Counted from the stretch's first letter, positions 6,426 through 14,378 are shown. The stretch is DNA of 29,020 nucleotides from an uncultured Acidimicrobiaceae bacterium (GCA_937868025.1 CALMLJ010000317.1:1-29020); one strand, 5' to 3'. Made by a program: numbers and translations. The notes: a model not told the origin generated them from the letters alone.

Positions 6426-7904
6426 CTACTCCCAACGCTTGTGGGACGGCACCGTCACCTCGACGCGGGTCCCCGTCGATGCCCCGCCGACCCGGTACTC
6501 GATGGTGCCCCGCAGCTCGTCGCGCACGAGGGCGGTCACGATCGACTGACCGAGACTGCCCGCCGGCGCCGGTGACACGTCGGGGTCGAACCCGACCCCG
6601 TTGTCGGCCACCACCACGCCGATGTGGCGGTCGTCGTGGCGCAGCTCGATGCCGACCCGCCGTTCGGTCACCTCGACCGAATCGGGGAACGCGTGCTCCA
6701 CGGCGTTCTGCAGCAGCTCCGTGACGACGAGCGACAGCGACGTCGCCACCTCCGACGACACCACTCCCCCGTCACCGTCGATGTCGAACCGGATGGGGCG
6801 CTCGGCCGACACCAGCCCCTCGTTGACCATACGAACCAGCGGCTTGAGCACCTCGCGGAAGTCGACGTCGTCGCCGGGCTCGCGCGACAACGTCTCGTGG
6901 ACCAGGGCGATGGAGTGGATGCGCCGCACCGACTCCTCCACCGCGGCTCGCGCCGTCGGCTCGGTCAGACGCCGACCCTCGAGGCGAAGCAGCGACGAGA
7001 TCGTCTGCAGGTTGTTCTTGACCCGATGGTGGATCTCGCTGATCGTCGCGTCCTTCGACAGCAGCAGACGGTCACGCTGACGCAGGTCGGAGATGTCGCG
7101 CACGAGCGCGACGGCGCCGGTGATCCGCTCGCCGTCGGGCGCCGACTCGAGGAACGGCAGCACCCGGAGCGCGATCGTGACGTCGTCGGGCCGCTCGATG
7201 TCCTCCACCCCGGGCCGGCCGGCGGCGAGGCTCACCCGAACGGCGGTCGAATCGATGCCGACCTCGGCGAGGGTCATGCCTCGGATCACCGCCTCGACAC
7301 CGGACCGGGTCAAGGTCGACGTGGCGTTCGGGGAGGAGTACTCGATGGCCCCGGTCGGGCCGACGACGATCACCCCGTCGCCCACACGAGGGGTGGTCGT
7401 CATGCCGACGTCCTCGGGCGGGAACGGGAAGGCGCCCGACACGATCATCGAACTGAACCGCTCGAACACCCGCTCGTAGGTCTGCTCGAGCTCGCCGGGC
7501 CGGTGCCGGAAGGCCGAGACGAACTCGCGGGCGAGCACGGCGATGGTGCGGCCGCCCTGGCGCACCGGGATGGCGGCCACCCGGACCCGTTCACCCAGCC
7601 ACGCCGAATCGATGTCGCCGCGCCGGATGACCCCGGTGCGGAACGCCTCGTCGATCAGCGGCCGCTGCTCGGGGGTACGAACCTGCCCGACGAGTTCTTC
7701 CTGGTAGATCGTCTGGGAGGTCGCCGGTCGGATGTGCTTGGCCATGAGGTACCGGCCGTCGCGGTCGAGCACGTACAGCACCAGATCGCTGAAGCAGAAG
7801 TCGGCGAGCATGGCCCACTCCCGCATGAGCCGACCCAGGTGGTCGAGGGCGGCGTCGTCCAGGGTGCTGCGCGACGCGAGCAGGTCGGTCTGCGGAGGAC
7901 CCAT
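6426..7904 (-). CDS. pdtaS: PdtaS-type sensor histidine kinase
   Basis: A 492-residue cytoplasmic histidine kinase. Residues about 10-155 form a GAF-like sensor, about 165-275 a PAS-like domain, then DRLLLSKDATISE leads into a HisKA_2 dimerisation domain with IHHRVKNNLQ (phosphoacceptor probably His293), and a HATPase domain with an N-box (TELLQNAVEH) and a G1 box (ADNGVGFDPD). This is the layout of PdtaS, which phosphorylates the RNA-binding antiterminator PdtaR; PdtaR is not in this window. No transmembrane segment is seen. ATG 7904 (MGPPQTDLL) was chosen; the frame stays open 44 codons further but only through the end of the preceding gene. It starts seven bases after the arsA-2 stop, so it is probably co-transcribed. 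Confidence 0.92.
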   Translation of the reverse strand: MGPPQTDLLASRSTLDDAALDHLGRLMREWAMLADFCFSDLVLYVLDRDGRYLMAKHIRPATSQTIYQEELVGQVRTPEQRPLIDEAFRTGVIRRGDIDSAWLGERVRVAAIPVRQGGRTIAVLAREFVSAFRHRPGELEQTYERVFERFSSMIVSGAFPFPPEDVGMTTTPRVGDGVIVVGPTGAIEYSSPNATSTLTRSGVEAVIRGMTLAEVGIDSTAVRVSLAAGRPGVEDIERPDDVTIALRVLPFLESAPDGERITGAVALVRDISDLRQRDRLLLSKDATISEIHHRVKNNLQTISSLLRLEGRRLTEPTARAAVEESVRRIHSIALVHETLSREPGDDVDFREVLKPLVRMVNEGLVSAERPIRFDIDGDGGVVSSEVATSLSLVVTELLQNAVEHAFPDSVEVTERRVGIELRHDDRHIGVVVADNGVGFDPDVSPAPAGSLGQSIVTALVRDELRGTIEYRVGGASTGTRVEVTVPSHKRWE

Positions 7905-7911
7905 CAGACGT

Positions 7912-9084
7912 CTAACGCCACAACCGCTCGCCCAACGCGAGGAGGCCGGCCAGGTCGCCGATGTCCTCACTGAAGTACGGCACGGTCGCGACCGTGCCCG
8001 CCCCCACCGACAACTCCGAGCGCAGCTCGGCCTCACGCTGCGCCACCAACTGGTAGTTGACGAAGCTCGTGCCGATCTCGTCGAGGATGCGCCGACCGAA
8101 CGGCAGATCCCCCCACACGTCGGTCAGGCCGGCGGCCAGCTCGTCGGCCTCCGCGACCATCCGTCGGGCCGCCGTGGCGGCGCCCCGGTCGAGCAGGTAG
8201 TCGGGCAGCACCTTGTTGAGCACGAGGGCACCAACATGGAGCTTGCGTTCGCCGAGCAGATCGAGGAAGAAGCGGGCTTCGCGCGCCGGCGCCGCCTCGA
8301 GGGTGGACACCACCACGAAGCTCGTGCTCGGGCTGGCCAACAGGTGCTGGACCGCGTCGGCCCGCTCGACGAACCCGTCGTACATCGACTGGAACAGGAT
8401 GAAGAACTCGGCGATGTCCTGCAGGAACTGCGTGCCGAGGATGCGATCGGCCACCGAATAGAAGGGCTTCGAAGCGAAGCTCACGACCTTCGAGCGGTAC
8501 GGCGCGATGATCCAGCGCAGGAGCTTGGAACTGAAGAAGTCGGCCATCCGTTCGGGCGCGTCGAGGAAGTCGACCGCGTTCCGCGTCGGCGGGGTGTCGA
8601 CCACGATCAGGTCGTAGCGACCCGAGGTGTGGATCTCGTACAACCGCTCCATGGCGACGTAGTCGTGGCTCTGGACGAACTTGCCCGTGATGTTCTGGTA
8701 GAGCGGGTTCGCGAGGATCTCGTCACGGGTCCGGGTGTCGGGCGCGTGCCGGGCGATCAGGTCGTCCCAGCTCTGCTTCGTGTCGAGCATCGCCGCCCAC
8801 AGCTCACCCTCGGGGTGCACCCCGATCTCGGCGAACGCCTCGGCCGGCACCCTCGTCTCGACGTTGCCGAAGCTCTGCAGCCCCATGGCGTTGGCAAGGC
8901 GCTTGGCGGGATCGACGGTGAGCACCAGCACCTTCGCGCCCATGGTCACGGCCGCCTGGGCACCGAGGGCGGCGGCCGTCGTCGTCTTGCCGACACCCCC
9001 CGAGCCCGTGGACACCAGGATCTCCTTGGCCGCGCACAGCTGCTCGATCGTGACCGGCGCCGGAGCGACGCGCTTGGCGGCCAC
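7912..9084 (-). CDS. ArsA/GET3-family ATPase, second of a pair
   Basis: A 390-residue P-loop ATPase of the ArsA/GET3 group with deviant Walker A GSGGVGKTT (residues 27-35), then VLTVDPAKRLANAMG and a switch region with VVDTPPTRNAVDFLDAP. The cysteine pairs that bind arsenite or zinc in classical ArsA/GET3 are not apparent. With its neighbour it matches the Rv3679-Rv3680 pair of mycobacteria (this one resembles Rv3680), proposed to form a heteromeric ATPase; the cargo is unclear. Its GTG start shares one base with the stop of arsA-1 (TAGTG), so the two are tightly coupled. In mycobacteria and streptomycetes the pair sits next to a whiB-family gene, as here, with pdtaS in between. Confidence 0.9.
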   Translation of the reverse strand: MAAKRVAPAPVTIEQLCAAKEILVSTGSGGVGKTTTAAALGAQAAVTMGAKVLVLTVDPAKRLANAMGLQSFGNVETRVPAEAFAEIGVHPEGELWAAMLDTKQSWDDLIARHAPDTRTRDEILANPLYQNITGKFVQSHDYVAMERLYEIHTSGRYDLIVVDTPPTRNAVDFLDAPERMADFFSSKLLRWIIAPYRSKVVSFASKPFYSVADRILGTQFLQDIAEFFILFQSMYDGFVERADAVQHLLASPSTSFVVVSTLEAAPAREARFFLDLLGERKLHVGALVLNKVLPDYLLDRGAATAARRMVAEADELAAGLTDVWGDLPFGRRILDEIGTSFVNYQLVAQREAELRSELSVGAGTVATVPYFSEDIGDLAGLLALGERLWR

Positions 9085-10037
9085 TAGAGCAGCTCCTCGG
9101 CGAGGCGGTCGGCGACCTGGCGAGTGGTCCGGATGCCGTGGGAGCGGGTGAACAGGTAGGGCACGTTCACGAGGGGCACCGTGTCGGGCAGGCGACTCGC
9201 CAGGTTCGCGAGGTGCACCGCGCGGCTCCGACGCAGATCGGCGGCCAGCCGGGCCGCGTCGACCACGAGGTCGGATCCTGCCCCGAGGAGGGCGGCGAGG
9301 GCGGCGCGACCCGGTTCGGCGTCGAGCTGGTCGAACGCCACCTCCTCGTCACGGCTGAAGAGCTCCGGGAGCACGCGGTTCGCGATCACCGCCGCCACGT
9401 TGATGTCGGTCTCCGAATCGAGGCGGTCGATCAGCTCGATGGTCTCGTTGACGGGCATCTCCTCGGGGGTCGCCACGACCACGACACCGGTCTGCGCCGG
9501 GTCGGTGAGGATGTTGAGCATCCACTCGGTCTGTTGGCGCACGATGCCGACGCTGACGAGTTCCTTCATCGCAACCGGTGACGCCAACTGGCCGACGACA
9601 TGGCCGGTGGCCGACGCGTCGACCACGACCATGTCGTAGTTGCGTTCGCGCACCTCGTAGGCCAACTTGCCGACGGTCAGGATCTCCTTGACGCCCGGCG
9701 CGGCCGTGGCGACGAAATCGAAGGTCTTCGCCAGCGGCCCGAGCCGGCTGATCAGGGGGAGGTGGAGTTGCAGCCGCAGGTACTCCCGCAGTGACTCCTC
9801 GGTGTCCATCGTCATGGCGAACAGGCCGGACTGGACCTCCGTGGGAGCGAAGCGGAGCGGCTTGGTGCCGTAGAACTCGGCCAGGTTGCCCTTGGCGTCC
9901 ACCTCGCAGACCAACGTCCGCTTGCCCTCGTTGGCTGCGAGGAGGGCCAGCGACGACGCGATCGTCGACTTGCCGACACCACCCTTGCCGGTGACGAACA
10001 GCAGCTTGCGATCGAGGAGGTGTGGTCTCGTCGTCAT
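9084..10037 (-). CDS. ArsA/GET3-family ATPase, first of a pair
   Basis: A 317-residue paralogue of the downstream gene, resembling Rv3679. Walker A is TGKGGVGKST (residues 16-25), followed by LVCEVDAKGNLAEFYG and VVVDASATGHVVGQLASP, a switch II variant in which the usual DTAPTGH is changed to DASATGH. Expected to dimerise with the partner rather than act as an arsenite pump; no ArsB or ArsR is nearby. ATG 10037 is the only reasonable start. It follows the DUF3107 gene by 74 bases, which contain a copy of the dispersed repeat; whether it has its own promoter (TACTAT on the minus strand at 10066-10061) is unclear. Confidence 0.9.
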   Translation of the reverse strand: MTTRPHLLDRKLLFVTGKGGVGKSTIASSLALLAANEGKRTLVCEVDAKGNLAEFYGTKPLRFAPTEVQSGLFAMTMDTEESLREYLRLQLHLPLISRLGPLAKTFDFVATAAPGVKEILTVGKLAYEVRERNYDMVVVDASATGHVVGQLASPVAMKELVSVGIVRQQTEWMLNILTDPAQTGVVVVATPEEMPVNETIELIDRLDSETDINVAAVIANRVLPELFSRDEEVAFDQLDAEPGRAALAALLGAGSDLVVDAARLAADLRRSRAVHLANLASRLPDTVPLVNVPYLFTRSHGIRTTRQVADRLAEELL

Positions 10038-10044
10038 GAACCTG

Positions 10045-10104
10045 CCGAGGTACCGGAGCGATAGTAGGGAGCGAAGCGACCGTACCTAGCGAAGGTGGCC
10101 GAGG
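10045..10104 (+). repeat. Dispersed intergenic repeat, copy A
   Basis: Contains CCGAGGTACCG-GAGCG, then GGGAGCGAAGCGACCGTACC, then GCGAAGGTGGCCGAGG. It fills almost all of the gap between the DUF3107 gene and arsA-1. The core GGGAGCG(A/C)AGCGACCGTACC is shared with copy B 380 bases away. Confidence 0.6.
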
Positions 10105-10111
10105 CCATCTA

Positions 10112-10345
10112 TCAGACGGAGAACCCGATGTTGCGGGGTGCGTCGGGGCTGCCGATCTCGATGAAGGAGATCTTGGCGGTGGGCACGGCGATCTCGCGGC
10201 CCTTCTTGTCGGTCAGCCACAGGATGCCGTCGTCGTTGGCCATCGCCGCGGCGATGTCGGCCTTCAGGGTCTCCCGCACGACCTCGTCGCCGAGGTCGAC
10301 TTCGAGCTCTCGCATCGACTGGGTGATTCCGATCCGTACGTCCAC
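10112..10345 (-). CDS. DUF3107 family protein
   Basis: A 77-residue protein of the actinobacterial DUF3107 family (Rv3208A/TB9.4-like): it begins VDVRIGITQSMREL and ends KISFIEIGSPDAPRNIGF, the family hallmarks. The function is unknown; the family is small, cytosolic and widely conserved in actinobacteria. GTG 10345 was chosen over an ATG 12 codons upstream because the family starts at this VxVxIGI strand and an AGAGGAG lies about eight bases before it. Located between mrp and the arsA pair in the same direction, with a dispersed repeat on each side. Confidence 0.88.
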   Translation of the reverse strand: MDVRIGITQSMRELEVDLGDEVVRETLKADIAAAMANDDGILWLTDKKGREIAVPTAKISFIEIGSPDAPRNIGFSV

Positions 10346-10422
10346 GGGGTGACTCCTCTGAGATGGGCAGAACGGATCCATCGTAGGCGCTGGATCCAGG
10401 ACGCCTCGTCAGCCGGATCGAA

Positions 10423-10499
10423 CCGAGACAGCGGAGCGAGAGGAGGGAGCGCAGCGACCGTACCCAGCTGGGCACGACACCGAGCGAAGCCGGCCGAGG
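10423..10499 (+). repeat. Dispersed intergenic repeat, copy B
   Basis: Contains GCGGAGCGAGAGGAGGGAGCG, CAGCGACCGTACCCAGC and, after an insertion of about 15 bases relative to copy A, GAGCGAAGCCGGCCGAGG. It occupies the gap between the mrp stop and the DUF3107 gene and ends at the mrp stop codon. Confidence 0.6.
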
Positions 10500-11639
10500 T
10501 CAGCCGATCTTCAGCTCGCGGTTGAAGCGACGGGTGGGCGCCATCTCGACGTCGATCGTCTCCGCGATCGCCCGGAACGCCTGCGCCGCCTCGGTGTCGG
10601 GGAACGCGACGACCACGGGATGACCGGTGTCGCTCCCCTCGCGGAGAGCCGGCAACAGCGGAACCTTGCCAAGGAGCGGCACGCCGGTGTCGTCGGCCAA
10701 ACGCTGGCCGCCACCCTCGCCGAACAGCTCGTAGCGCTTGCCGTCGTCGCCGGTGAACCAGCTCATGTTCTCGATGATCCCACGGAGCGGCAGGTTGACC
10801 TTCTTGGCCATGGAGGCCGCGCGCTGGGCGACACGCTGCGCGGCCGGCTGCGGGGTGGTGACGACGTAGACCTCGGCGCGGGGCAGGAACTGCGCCAACG
10901 AGATCGAGATGTCACCCGTGCCGGGCGGCAGGTCGACGAGCAGGTAATCCGGCTCGTCCCAGAAGACGTCGGTGAGGAACTGCTCGACGGCCTTGTGCAG
11001 CATCGGACCGCGCCAGATCACGGCCTGGTCCTCCTCGGCGAAGAACCCCATCGAGATGCACGACACGCCGTTGACCTCGGGCGGGACGATCATCTGGTCG
11101 AGCAGCACCGGCGCCCGGTCGACCCCGAGCATCTTGGGGATCGAGAAGCCCCAGACGTCGGCGTCGACGATGCCGACGCGCTTGCCGCGCTGGGCCAGCG
11201 CAACCGCCAGGTTGGTCGTCACCGACGACTTGCCGACGCCGCCCTTGCCGGACGCGATCAGCAGCACGCGGGTGCGCGACGACGGGTCGGCGAACGGGAT
11301 GGCCCGGCCCTCGGCGTGCCCGTGGGCCTGCTGTGATCCCGCCGTCGACGCCGGGTCGCCGTGGAGGAGCTGGCGGAGGGCAGCGCGCTCCTCGTCGTTC
11401 ATCGCACCCCAGGCCAGATCGACGTCGGTGACCCCGATCGCGCCGAGGGCCTCGTTGACCCGGCCGGTGATCTCGCCCTTGAGCGGGCAGCCGGGGATCG
11501 TGAGCACCACGGTGAGTGCGACCTTCGTGCCGTCGACCACCACGTCGCGCACCATGCCGAGGTCGACGATGGAGCGGTGCAACTCGGGGTCCTGTACCGG
11601 GCGGAGGGCCTCGATGACAGCGGTTTCGTTCAAGGACAT
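10500..11639 (-). CDS. mrp: Mrp/NBP35-family iron-sulfur carrier ATPase
   Basis: A 379-residue protein with an N-terminal MIP18 (DUF59) domain (residues about 5-85, including IPGCPLKGEI) and a ParA/MinD-type ATPase with GKGGVGKS at 131-138, DADVWGFSIPKML and DLPPGTGD. Family members (ApbC/NBP35) hold a 4Fe-4S cluster and deliver it to apoproteins. The C-terminal CxxC that holds the cluster in ApbC is missing: the matching stretch reads NMSWFTGDDGKRYELFGEG, and the protein has only two cysteines (Cys51 and one in GVSCISM). ATG 11639 was chosen because CAGAAT lies six bases before it, the leaderless pattern seen elsewhere; GTG 11657 is a longer alternative. Divergent from the SufR-like regulator. 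Confidence 0.92.
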   Translation of the reverse strand: MSLNETAVIEALRPVQDPELHRSIVDLGMVRDVVVDGTKVALTVVLTIPGCPLKGEITGRVNEALGAIGVTDVDLAWGAMNDEERAALRQLLHGDPASTAGSQQAHGHAEGRAIPFADPSSRTRVLLIASGKGGVGKSSVTTNLAVALAQRGKRVGIVDADVWGFSIPKMLGVDRAPVLLDQMIVPPEVNGVSCISMGFFAEEDQAVIWRGPMLHKAVEQFLTDVFWDEPDYLLVDLPPGTGDISISLAQFLPRAEVYVVTTPQPAAQRVAQRAASMAKKVNLPLRGIIENMSWFTGDDGKRYELFGEGGGQRLADDTGVPLLGKVPLLPALREGSDTGHPVVVAFPDTEAAQAFRAIAETIDVEMAPTRRFNRELKIG

Positions 11640-11645
11640 GTCCCC

Positions 11646-11651
11646 ATTCTG
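11646..11651 (-). promoter_or_regulatory. Candidate leaderless -10 element of mrp
   Basis: CAGAAT on the minus strand (11651-11646), then GGGGAC, then ATG (11639). Same six-base spacing as etfB and the AtuA C-terminal gene. Confidence 0.4.
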
Positions 11652-11750
11652 CGACACTCGGCGGGCCAGCGGCGAACAGGCCCGTCGTGCCGCTCGTCAC
11701 CGGTCACCCGCGCTCGGGGCGGCGCACCCGGCGACGCGTCAGGGGCCGGG

Positions 11751-11756
11751 TAGCCT
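11751..11756 (+). promoter_or_regulatory. Leaderless -10 element of the SufR-like gene
   Basis: TAGCCT followed by six bases and ATG 11763. No Shine-Dalgarno sequence is present, so initiation on a 5'-terminal AUG is likely. Confidence 0.5.
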
Positions 11757-11762
11757 GGACCC

Positions 11763-12497
11763 ATGGCCACGGCGCCGACCCCGGACATCACGAACCGCTT
11801 GAACCCGACCGACTTCGCATCGGCCGTCTCGGCGATCACGTCCGCGTTCGGCGACCCGACCCGCCGCGAGATCTTCCTCTTCGCCCACGAGTCGGCCGAC
11901 GGCGTGACTGCGTCCGAGGTCGCCCAGCGCTTCGAACTGCACGCCAACGTCGCCCGTCATCACCTCGACAAGCTCGCCGCCGGCGGGTACCTCGAGGTCG
12001 CCACGGTCCGCGCCAGCGGAGCGGGCCGGCCGTCCAAGCGGTACCGGGTGCTCAGCGACCACATGCCCTTCGAGATGCCCGTCCGCCACGACGACATCCT
12101 CATCAACCTCCTGGGCCGTGCACTCGCCGAGCTGGGCGAGGAGCGGGCGACGGCGCTGGCCGAGCAGGTGGGGGTCGACTACGGCCGGGCGATGGCCGAC
12201 GCGATGGGCGACACGACCGCCGGCCAACGTTCGGTTCGCACCGCGCTCCACGCCGTCGCCGACGCACTGTCGGCCCACGGGTTCGCGTCACGAGCCGAGC
12301 AACACGGCGACCAACTCCGCATCGTCAGCGAGCACTGCCCGTTCGGCGAAGCGGTCATCGAGCATCCGGTCATCTGCGCCGTCGATCGCGGCATGGTCTC
12401 GGGCATGCTCGGCGCGCTGTACGGCGAAACGCCGGTCGACCTCTCCTCGTCGCTGCCCAAGGGCGACGCCCGCTGCATCACCGACATCGACAGCTAG
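11763..12497 (+). CDS. SufR-like Fe-S-sensing winged-helix regulator
   Basis: A 244-residue regulator. Residues about 25-95 are an ArsR/DeoR-type winged helix (FGDPTRREIFLFA, SEVAQRFELHANVARHHLDKL, GRPSKRY). The C-terminal half carries three cysteines in the SufR arrangement: Cys192 (HCPFGEA), Cys205 (PVICAV) twelve residues later, and Cys238 (ARCIT). In SufR these ligate a cluster that switches DNA binding according to Fe-S status. It overlaps no gene and is followed six bases later by a cysteine desulfurase, and is divergent from mrp, which supports a role in sulfur or Fe-S homeostasis. The sufBCD genes that SufR normally controls are not here, so this may be a paralogue with its own small regulon. 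Calling it SufR itself would be over-precise. Confidence 0.85.
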   Translation: MATAPTPDITNRLNPTDFASAVSAITSAFGDPTRREIFLFAHESADGVTASEVAQRFELHANVARHHLDKLAAGGYLEVATVRASGAGRPSKRYRVLSDHMPFEMPVRHDDILINLLGRALAELGEERATALAEQVGVDYGRAMADAMGDTTAGQRSVRTALHAVADALSAHGFASRAEQHGDQLRIVSEHCPFGEAVIEHPVICAVDRGMVSGMLGALYGETPVDLSSSLPKGDARCITDIDS

Positions 12498-12503
12498 CCG
12501 ACC

Positions 12504-13640
12504 ATGGCGCGTGCCTACCTCGACCATGCCTCGACCGCGCCGCTGCGCCCGGTCGCTGCCGATGCGATGGCCGAGGTGCTCCGCCAGTCGAGCCGCGGCG
12601 AGCTCGGCGACCCGGGTCGCTCCCACCACGAGGGCCTCGTCGCCCGACACGGCGTCGAACACGCCCGCGAGCGGGTCGCCAGCGCCCTGGGAGCGCGCCC
12701 CCGTGAGGTCGTTTTCTGCTCCGGCGCCACCGAGGCGATCGCCATGGCCGCCCACGGTGCGGCGCGGCGCGGGCCCGACCCGTCCGCCGCCCACACGGTG
12801 GTGAGCGCAGTCGAGCACTCCGCCGTCCGGGCCTGGGCCGATCGCGGACCGGCGACCGTGGTCGGGGTGGACCGGGGCGGTCGGGTCGACCCCGATGCCG
12901 TGATCGCAGCGATCGGCCCCGACACCGCAGTGGTGCACCTGCAGTGGGCCAACCACGAGGTCGGCACCGTGCAGCCGGTGGCAACCGTCGCCGCCGAGTG
13001 CCGCTCCCGCGGGGTGCTGCTGCACGTCGACGCCGCGCAGGCGATCGGCCGGGTGCCCATCGCGTTCGACGAGTCCGGCGTCGATCTCATGTCGGTCACG
13101 GCGCACAAGTTCGGAGGCCCGACGGGCATCGGCGCGTTGCTCGTACGCCGCGGTGTCCGCCTCGATCCGCTCCTCCCGGGCGCCGACCAGGAACGAGCCC
13201 GTCGGGCCGGCCTCGAGAACCTCGCCGGAATGGCCGGCTTCGCCGCGGCGCTCGACGAGGCCACCCTCGAACTGGACGCCGAGGCGGAGCGAACGGCCGC
13301 CCTCACGCAGCGGGTCATCGGGTGGGCCGCGAACGAACCGGGCGTCGACGTGCTCGGCGACCCGGTGCATCGAATGCCGCACCTCGTGTGCCTGGCGATC
13401 GCCGGCATCGAACCACAACCGATCCTGATCGGCCTCGACCGCGCCGGTGTCGCCGTGCACTCCGGCAACTCCTGCTCGTCGGAGGCGCTGGAACCGTCGC
13501 CGGTGCTGGCGGCCATGGGCGTCGACGCCCACCACTCGCTCCGCGTCTCGGTGGGCTGGTCGACGACCGACGACGACATCGATCGACTGCTCACCGAGCT
13601 CCCCCGCGTCCTCGGCGAACTCCGAGGCCTCAGGGGCTGA
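12504..13640 (+). CDS. Cysteine desulfurase (class V aminotransferase, IscS/NifS type)
   Basis: A 378-residue PLP enzyme that moves sulfur from cysteine onto its active-site Cys as persulfide. The N-terminus YLDHASTAPLRP, SGATEAIAM, VEHSAV (His105), HVDAAQAIG, TAHKFGGPTGIG (PLP-binding Lys202) and SGNSCSSEALEPS (catalytic Cys324) are all present. Length and motifs fit group I desulfurases (IscS/NifS), rather than SufS. It starts six bases after the SufR-like gene and is almost certainly in its operon. Whether the sulfur goes to Fe-S assembly or to tRNA thiolation cannot be told; no scaffold or thiouridylase gene is adjacent. Confidence 0.92.
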   Translation: MARAYLDHASTAPLRPVAADAMAEVLRQSSRGELGDPGRSHHEGLVARHGVEHARERVASALGARPREVVFCSGATEAIAMAAHGAARRGPDPSAAHTVVSAVEHSAVRAWADRGPATVVGVDRGGRVDPDAVIAAIGPDTAVVHLQWANHEVGTVQPVATVAAECRSRGVLLHVDAAQAIGRVPIAFDESGVDLMSVTAHKFGGPTGIGALLVRRGVRLDPLLPGADQERARRAGLENLAGMAGFAAALDEATLELDAEAERTAALTQRVIGWAANEPGVDVLGDPVHRMPHLVCLAIAGIEPQPILIGLDRAGVAVHSGNSCSSEALEPSPVLAAMGVDAHHSLRVSVGWSTTDDDIDRLLTELPRVLGELRGLRG

Positions 13641-13648
13641 CCGGCACC

Positions 13649-13654
13649 TATCGT
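13649..13654 (+). promoter_or_regulatory. Leaderless -10 element of the GNAT gene
   Basis: TATCGT, then seven bases, then ATG 13662. This favours ATG 13662 over the in-frame GTG at 13653, which overlaps the -10 box itself. Confidence 0.5.
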
Positions 13655-13661
13655 GCCGAAC

Positions 13662-14378
13662 ATGACCACCGACGAGACGCCGCGGACCGACCGCTTCGGC
13701 AATCCGATCGGCCCGCCGATCGGCGACTGGACACCGCCGCCCGCGCCCGACGGCCGACCCCTGGTCGGCCGCACGTGCCGGGTCGAACGATACGTACCGG
13801 AGGTCCACTCCGCGACGCTGTTCGAGGAGTACCGCGCCGACGACGGCCGGAGCTTCACGTATCTGCCGTTCGAACGCCCGGAGTCGGTCGACGAGCTCAC
13901 CCGCATCGTCGAGGCCGTGGGGCGGCCCGACGATCAGCTCCCCTACGCGATCGTCGTCGACGACCGAGCGGTCGGCATAGCCAGCTACCTGCGCATCGCA
14001 CCGCCCATCGGCTCGATCGAGATCGGTGCAATCTGCTTCTCACCTGCCCTCGCCCGAACCACCGCGGCGACCGAGGCGATGTTCCTCATGGCCGATGCCG
14101 CCTTCGCCGCCGGGTACCGCCGCTACGAGTGGAAGTGCGACTCGCTCAACGGACCGTCCAACGCGGCAGCCGACCGGCTCGGGTTCACCTACGAGGGCAC
14201 GTTCCGAAACGCGATGGTCTACAAGGGCCGCAGCCGGGACACGAACTGGCTGTCGATCACCGACGACGAGTGGCCCCGTCGCCGCGCCGCACTCGTCGCC
14301 TGGCTCGACCCGACCAACTTCGACGCGACCGGTGCTCAGCGGACGTCGCTCCGGCGCGAGCCGGTCACTCGCCGTTGA
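13662..14378 (+). CDS. GNAT family N-acetyltransferase
   Basis: A 238-residue acetyltransferase of the RimJ/RimL-like group. A Pro-rich N-terminus (residues 1-35: NPIGPPIGDWTPPPAPDG) leads to the GNAT core with YAIVVDDRAVGIASYLRI, EIGAICFSPALARTTAATEAMFLM (acetyl-CoA-binding region), YEWKCDSLNGPSNAAADRLGFTYEGTFR, and NWLSITDDEW. The TDRFGNPIG...W start and the C-DxxN-xxS-xxAAxRLGF segment are typical of large bacterial GNATs annotated only by family. The acceptor is unknown. The last 14 bases overlap the 3' end of the opposite-strand PH-like gene. Confidence 0.88.
   Translation: MTTDETPRTDRFGNPIGPPIGDWTPPPAPDGRPLVGRTCRVERYVPEVHSATLFEEYRADDGRSFTYLPFERPESVDELTRIVEAVGRPDDQLPYAIVVDDRAVGIASYLRIAPPIGSIEIGAICFSPALARTTAATEAMFLMADAAFAAGYRRYEWKCDSLNGPSNAAADRLGFTYEGTFRNAMVYKGRSRDTNWLSITDDEWPRRRAALVAWLDPTNFDATGAQRTSLRREPVTRR

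Noticed and set aside
7905..8036. Upstream extension of pdtaS by 44 codons
   Set aside because: The added residues are Arg/Ser/Cys-rich and overlap the end of arsA-2; the sensor domain begins after ATG 7904.
9084..10037. Arsenite resistance operon
   Set aside because: The ArsA-like proteins lack obvious arsenite-binding cysteines and no arsB, arsC or arsR is nearby; the pair matches the Rv3679-Rv3680 type.
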